From Chloroflexota bacterium (GTDB lineage: Bacteria; Chloroflexota; UBA5177; JANWHV01), in contig JAICHN010000308.1 of the NCBI GenBank assembly GCA_025924845.1, positions 1 to 6,210 on the forward strand: a stretch of DNA of 6,210 bases. The letters are read 5' to 3'. The notes under the pieces were generated by a model. That model was not told the DNA's origin and searched no databases. It was given only the letters and a program-made list of their open reading frames with translations. This document shows positions 5,643 through 6,210 of this stretch, piece by piece; position 1 is the first letter of the stretch, and every line of letters starts with the position of its first letter. The position numbers were made by a program, and so were the translations under genes.

Positions 5643-5972
5643 GTGCTCAGCCTGTTCCGCTTCATCGATTGGCTCTTGGCATTGCCCGAGGAACGCGAAC
5701 GAGCGCTACGACAGGTTATCCTAACCATACAGGAGGAACAGCACATGCCTTACATGACGAGCTTTGAACGGATAAGTCGAGCCGAGGGACGCGAGGAAGG
5801 GCGCAAGGAAGGTCGCGAGGAGGGGCACCGTGACTTGGTGCGACGGGCCATCGTGCGACGATTCGGAAGTGTCCCTCCCAGTCTGGAGGCGTGGATTGCC
5901 GCTGCCGACCCCGCCACGCTGACCGCGCTGTTCGACCAGGTTCTGGTCGTAGACACTCTCGACCAAATATGA
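5643..5972 (+). CDS. C-terminal fragment of an Rpn/DUF4351-like (PD-(D/E)XK transposase-related) protein
   Basis: The 109-residue frame matches only the tail of proteins annotated as Rpn-family recombination-promoting nuclease or DUF4351, normally about 250-320 residues. It opens with LFRFIDWLLALPEE, which in full proteins follows the nuclease domain. Then come EEQHMPYMTSFERI (31-44), a charged E-G-R repeat (48-61) that should form a helix or coiled coil, and a DUF4351-like end (RRFGSVPPSLEAWI, 72-85). No PD-(D/E)XK catalytic motif is present. In frame, a stop at 5598 and unrelated codons precede the GTG at 5643, so the nuclease half is absent rather than overlooked. GGGGAG lies just three bases before that GTG. 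A better start is the ATG at 5745, which has a full AGGAGG eight bases upstream and would give 75 residues. It is either a decaying remnant or a retained small protein. Confidence 0.6.
   Translation: MLSLFRFIDWLLALPEERERALRQVILTIQEEQHMPYMTSFERISRAEGREEGRKEGREEGHRDLVRRAIVRRFGSVPPSLEAWIAAADPATLTALFDQVLVVDTLDQI
5731..5747 (+). promoter_or_regulatory. Strong internal ribosome binding site and ATG in the Rpn-like fragment
   Basis: A consensus AGGAGG (5731-5736) is followed after eight bases by ATG (5745-5747). It is the best SD in the window. It would produce a 75-residue protein starting MPYMTSFERI, that is the charged repeat plus the DUF4351-like end. Confidence 0.5.
5790..5825 (+). repeat. Three tandem 12-bp units encoding R-(E/K)-E-G
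   Basis: Units begin at 5790, 5802 and 5814 (cgcgaggaaggg and two close variants), each encoding Arg-Glu/Lys-Glu-Gly. Such short charged repeats are usual in the C-terminal part of Rpn/DUF4351 proteins and vary in number between copies, presumably by slippage. Confidence 0.75.
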
Positions 5973-5975
5973 ACG

Positions 5976-6003
5976 TTGAATCCGCGCGGTGCTCTGTTAT
6001 GCT
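5976..6003 (+). promoter_or_regulatory. Candidate promoter for the gene at the right edge
   Basis: TTGAAT (5976-5981) and TATGCT (5998-6003) are 16 bases apart, with a second TATGCT overlapping at 6003-6008. It starts just after the TGA of the Rpn-like fragment in an AT-richer stretch. The leader to the ATGs at 6149 or 6169 would be about 140-160 bases. Confidence 0.35.
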
Positions 6004-6112
6004 ATGCTCATTCAGTCACCGACTATCAAAATTAGTGTTCGCCCAAACGACGCACATTACGGCGCGATATGTAATACTGATTTGAGCAAGCGAGCGCGGC
6101 AGGTTGGGTGAG

Positions 6113-6124
6113 GTGAGCACTCAC
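6113..6124. promoter_or_regulatory. Small palindrome GTGAG-CA-CTCAC
   Basis: Perfect 5-bp arms around two bases lie nine bases before the SD at 6133. It could be an operator or a small leader hairpin. Chance occurrence cannot be excluded. Confidence 0.2.
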
Positions 6125-6148
6125 ATTCGGCCAAAGGAGCGGTGGAAT

Positions 6149-6172
6149 ATGGGGCCGCGGAAACGTAGATGA
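6149..6172 (+). CDS. Possible seven-residue leader ORF (MGPRKRR)
   Basis: AAAGGAG (6133-6139) lies nine bases before an ATG whose frame encodes only Met-Gly-Pro-Arg-Lys-Arg-Arg before TGA. That TGA overlaps the next ATG as ATGA. The good SD belongs to this tiny frame and not to the following gene, which has no clear SD of its own. Translation through the leader may therefore deliver ribosomes to the downstream start. It is too short for composition to test it. Confidence 0.35.
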   Translation: MGPRKRR

Positions 6173-6210
6173 CAGCGTTTCAATTTCTGCAACTGCTCAG
6201 CGAACTCCTC
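6169..6210 (+). CDS. Start of an unidentified gene (3' partial, 14 codons)
   Basis: The frame opens at the ATG at 6169 and remains open to the window end, giving MTAFQFLQLLSELL. An in-frame TAG immediately precedes the ATG, so no earlier start in this frame is possible. The ATG overlaps the stop of the putative leader ORF. The visible residues are hydrophobic and helix-prone, but too few to name a family or claim a signal peptide. Confidence 0.4.
   Translation, partial: MTAFQFLQLLSELL

Noticed and set aside
5643..5972. Complete insertion sequence around the Rpn-like fragment
   Set aside because: No terminal inverted repeats or target duplication were seen, and the catalytic half is missing. 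Rpn/DUF4351 proteins are not usually bounded by such ends.
5891..6085. 64-residue frame overlapping the end of the Rpn-like fragment
   Set aside because: It is out of frame with the recognisable DUF4351-like tail, has no domain and crosses the candidate promoter.

Overview
This is a GC-rich bacterial window, with AT-rich stretches confined to the gaps between genes. The gene mix suggests a member of the Chloroflexota, possibly Chloroflexales: a CheA-type hybrid kinase tail, a large XRE-STAND-TPR regulator, a divergent QueA relative paired with an SDR, and the C-terminal part of an Rpn/DUF4351-like protein. An actinobacterium is the main alternative. The assignment rests on recalled family resemblance, not on a marker gene.

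Layout. (1) Bases 2-445 (+) are the C-terminal receiver domain of a protein that begins outside the window, most likely a CheA-like hybrid histidine kinase. (2) Bases 449-2824 (-) converge on it with three bases between the stops and encode a 791-residue HTH-STAND ATPase-TPR protein. (3) A strong 13-bp inverted repeat (2920-2964) lies between that gene and a SufR/ArsR-type regulator with three cysteines in a likely Fe-S pattern (2963-3646, -). (4) A 103-bp AT-rich divergent gap carries candidate promoters in both directions and a small palindrome over one -35 box. (5) A two-gene operon runs rightwards: an SDR oxidoreductase (3750-4457) and, two bases later, a divergent QueA-family protein (4460-5542). 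(6) Bases 5643-5972 encode only the tail of an Rpn/DUF4351-like protein, with a strong internal ribosome site and ATG. (7) Bases 5973-6210 hold a candidate promoter, a possible seven-codon leader ORF and the first 14 codons of an unidentified gene that runs off the window.

How the genes may work together. The regulator, SDR and QueA-like protein look like one unit: a divergently transcribed, possibly Fe-S or redox responsive regulator controlling two enzymes. The QueA-like protein keeps the family scaffold but differs at motifs that are invariant in tRNA-modifying QueA, so its substrate may not be tRNA preQ1. The flanking genes show no visible functional link to this unit. No tRNA, rRNA, CRISPR array or complete mobile element was seen, and no gap without a gene exceeds 300 bases.
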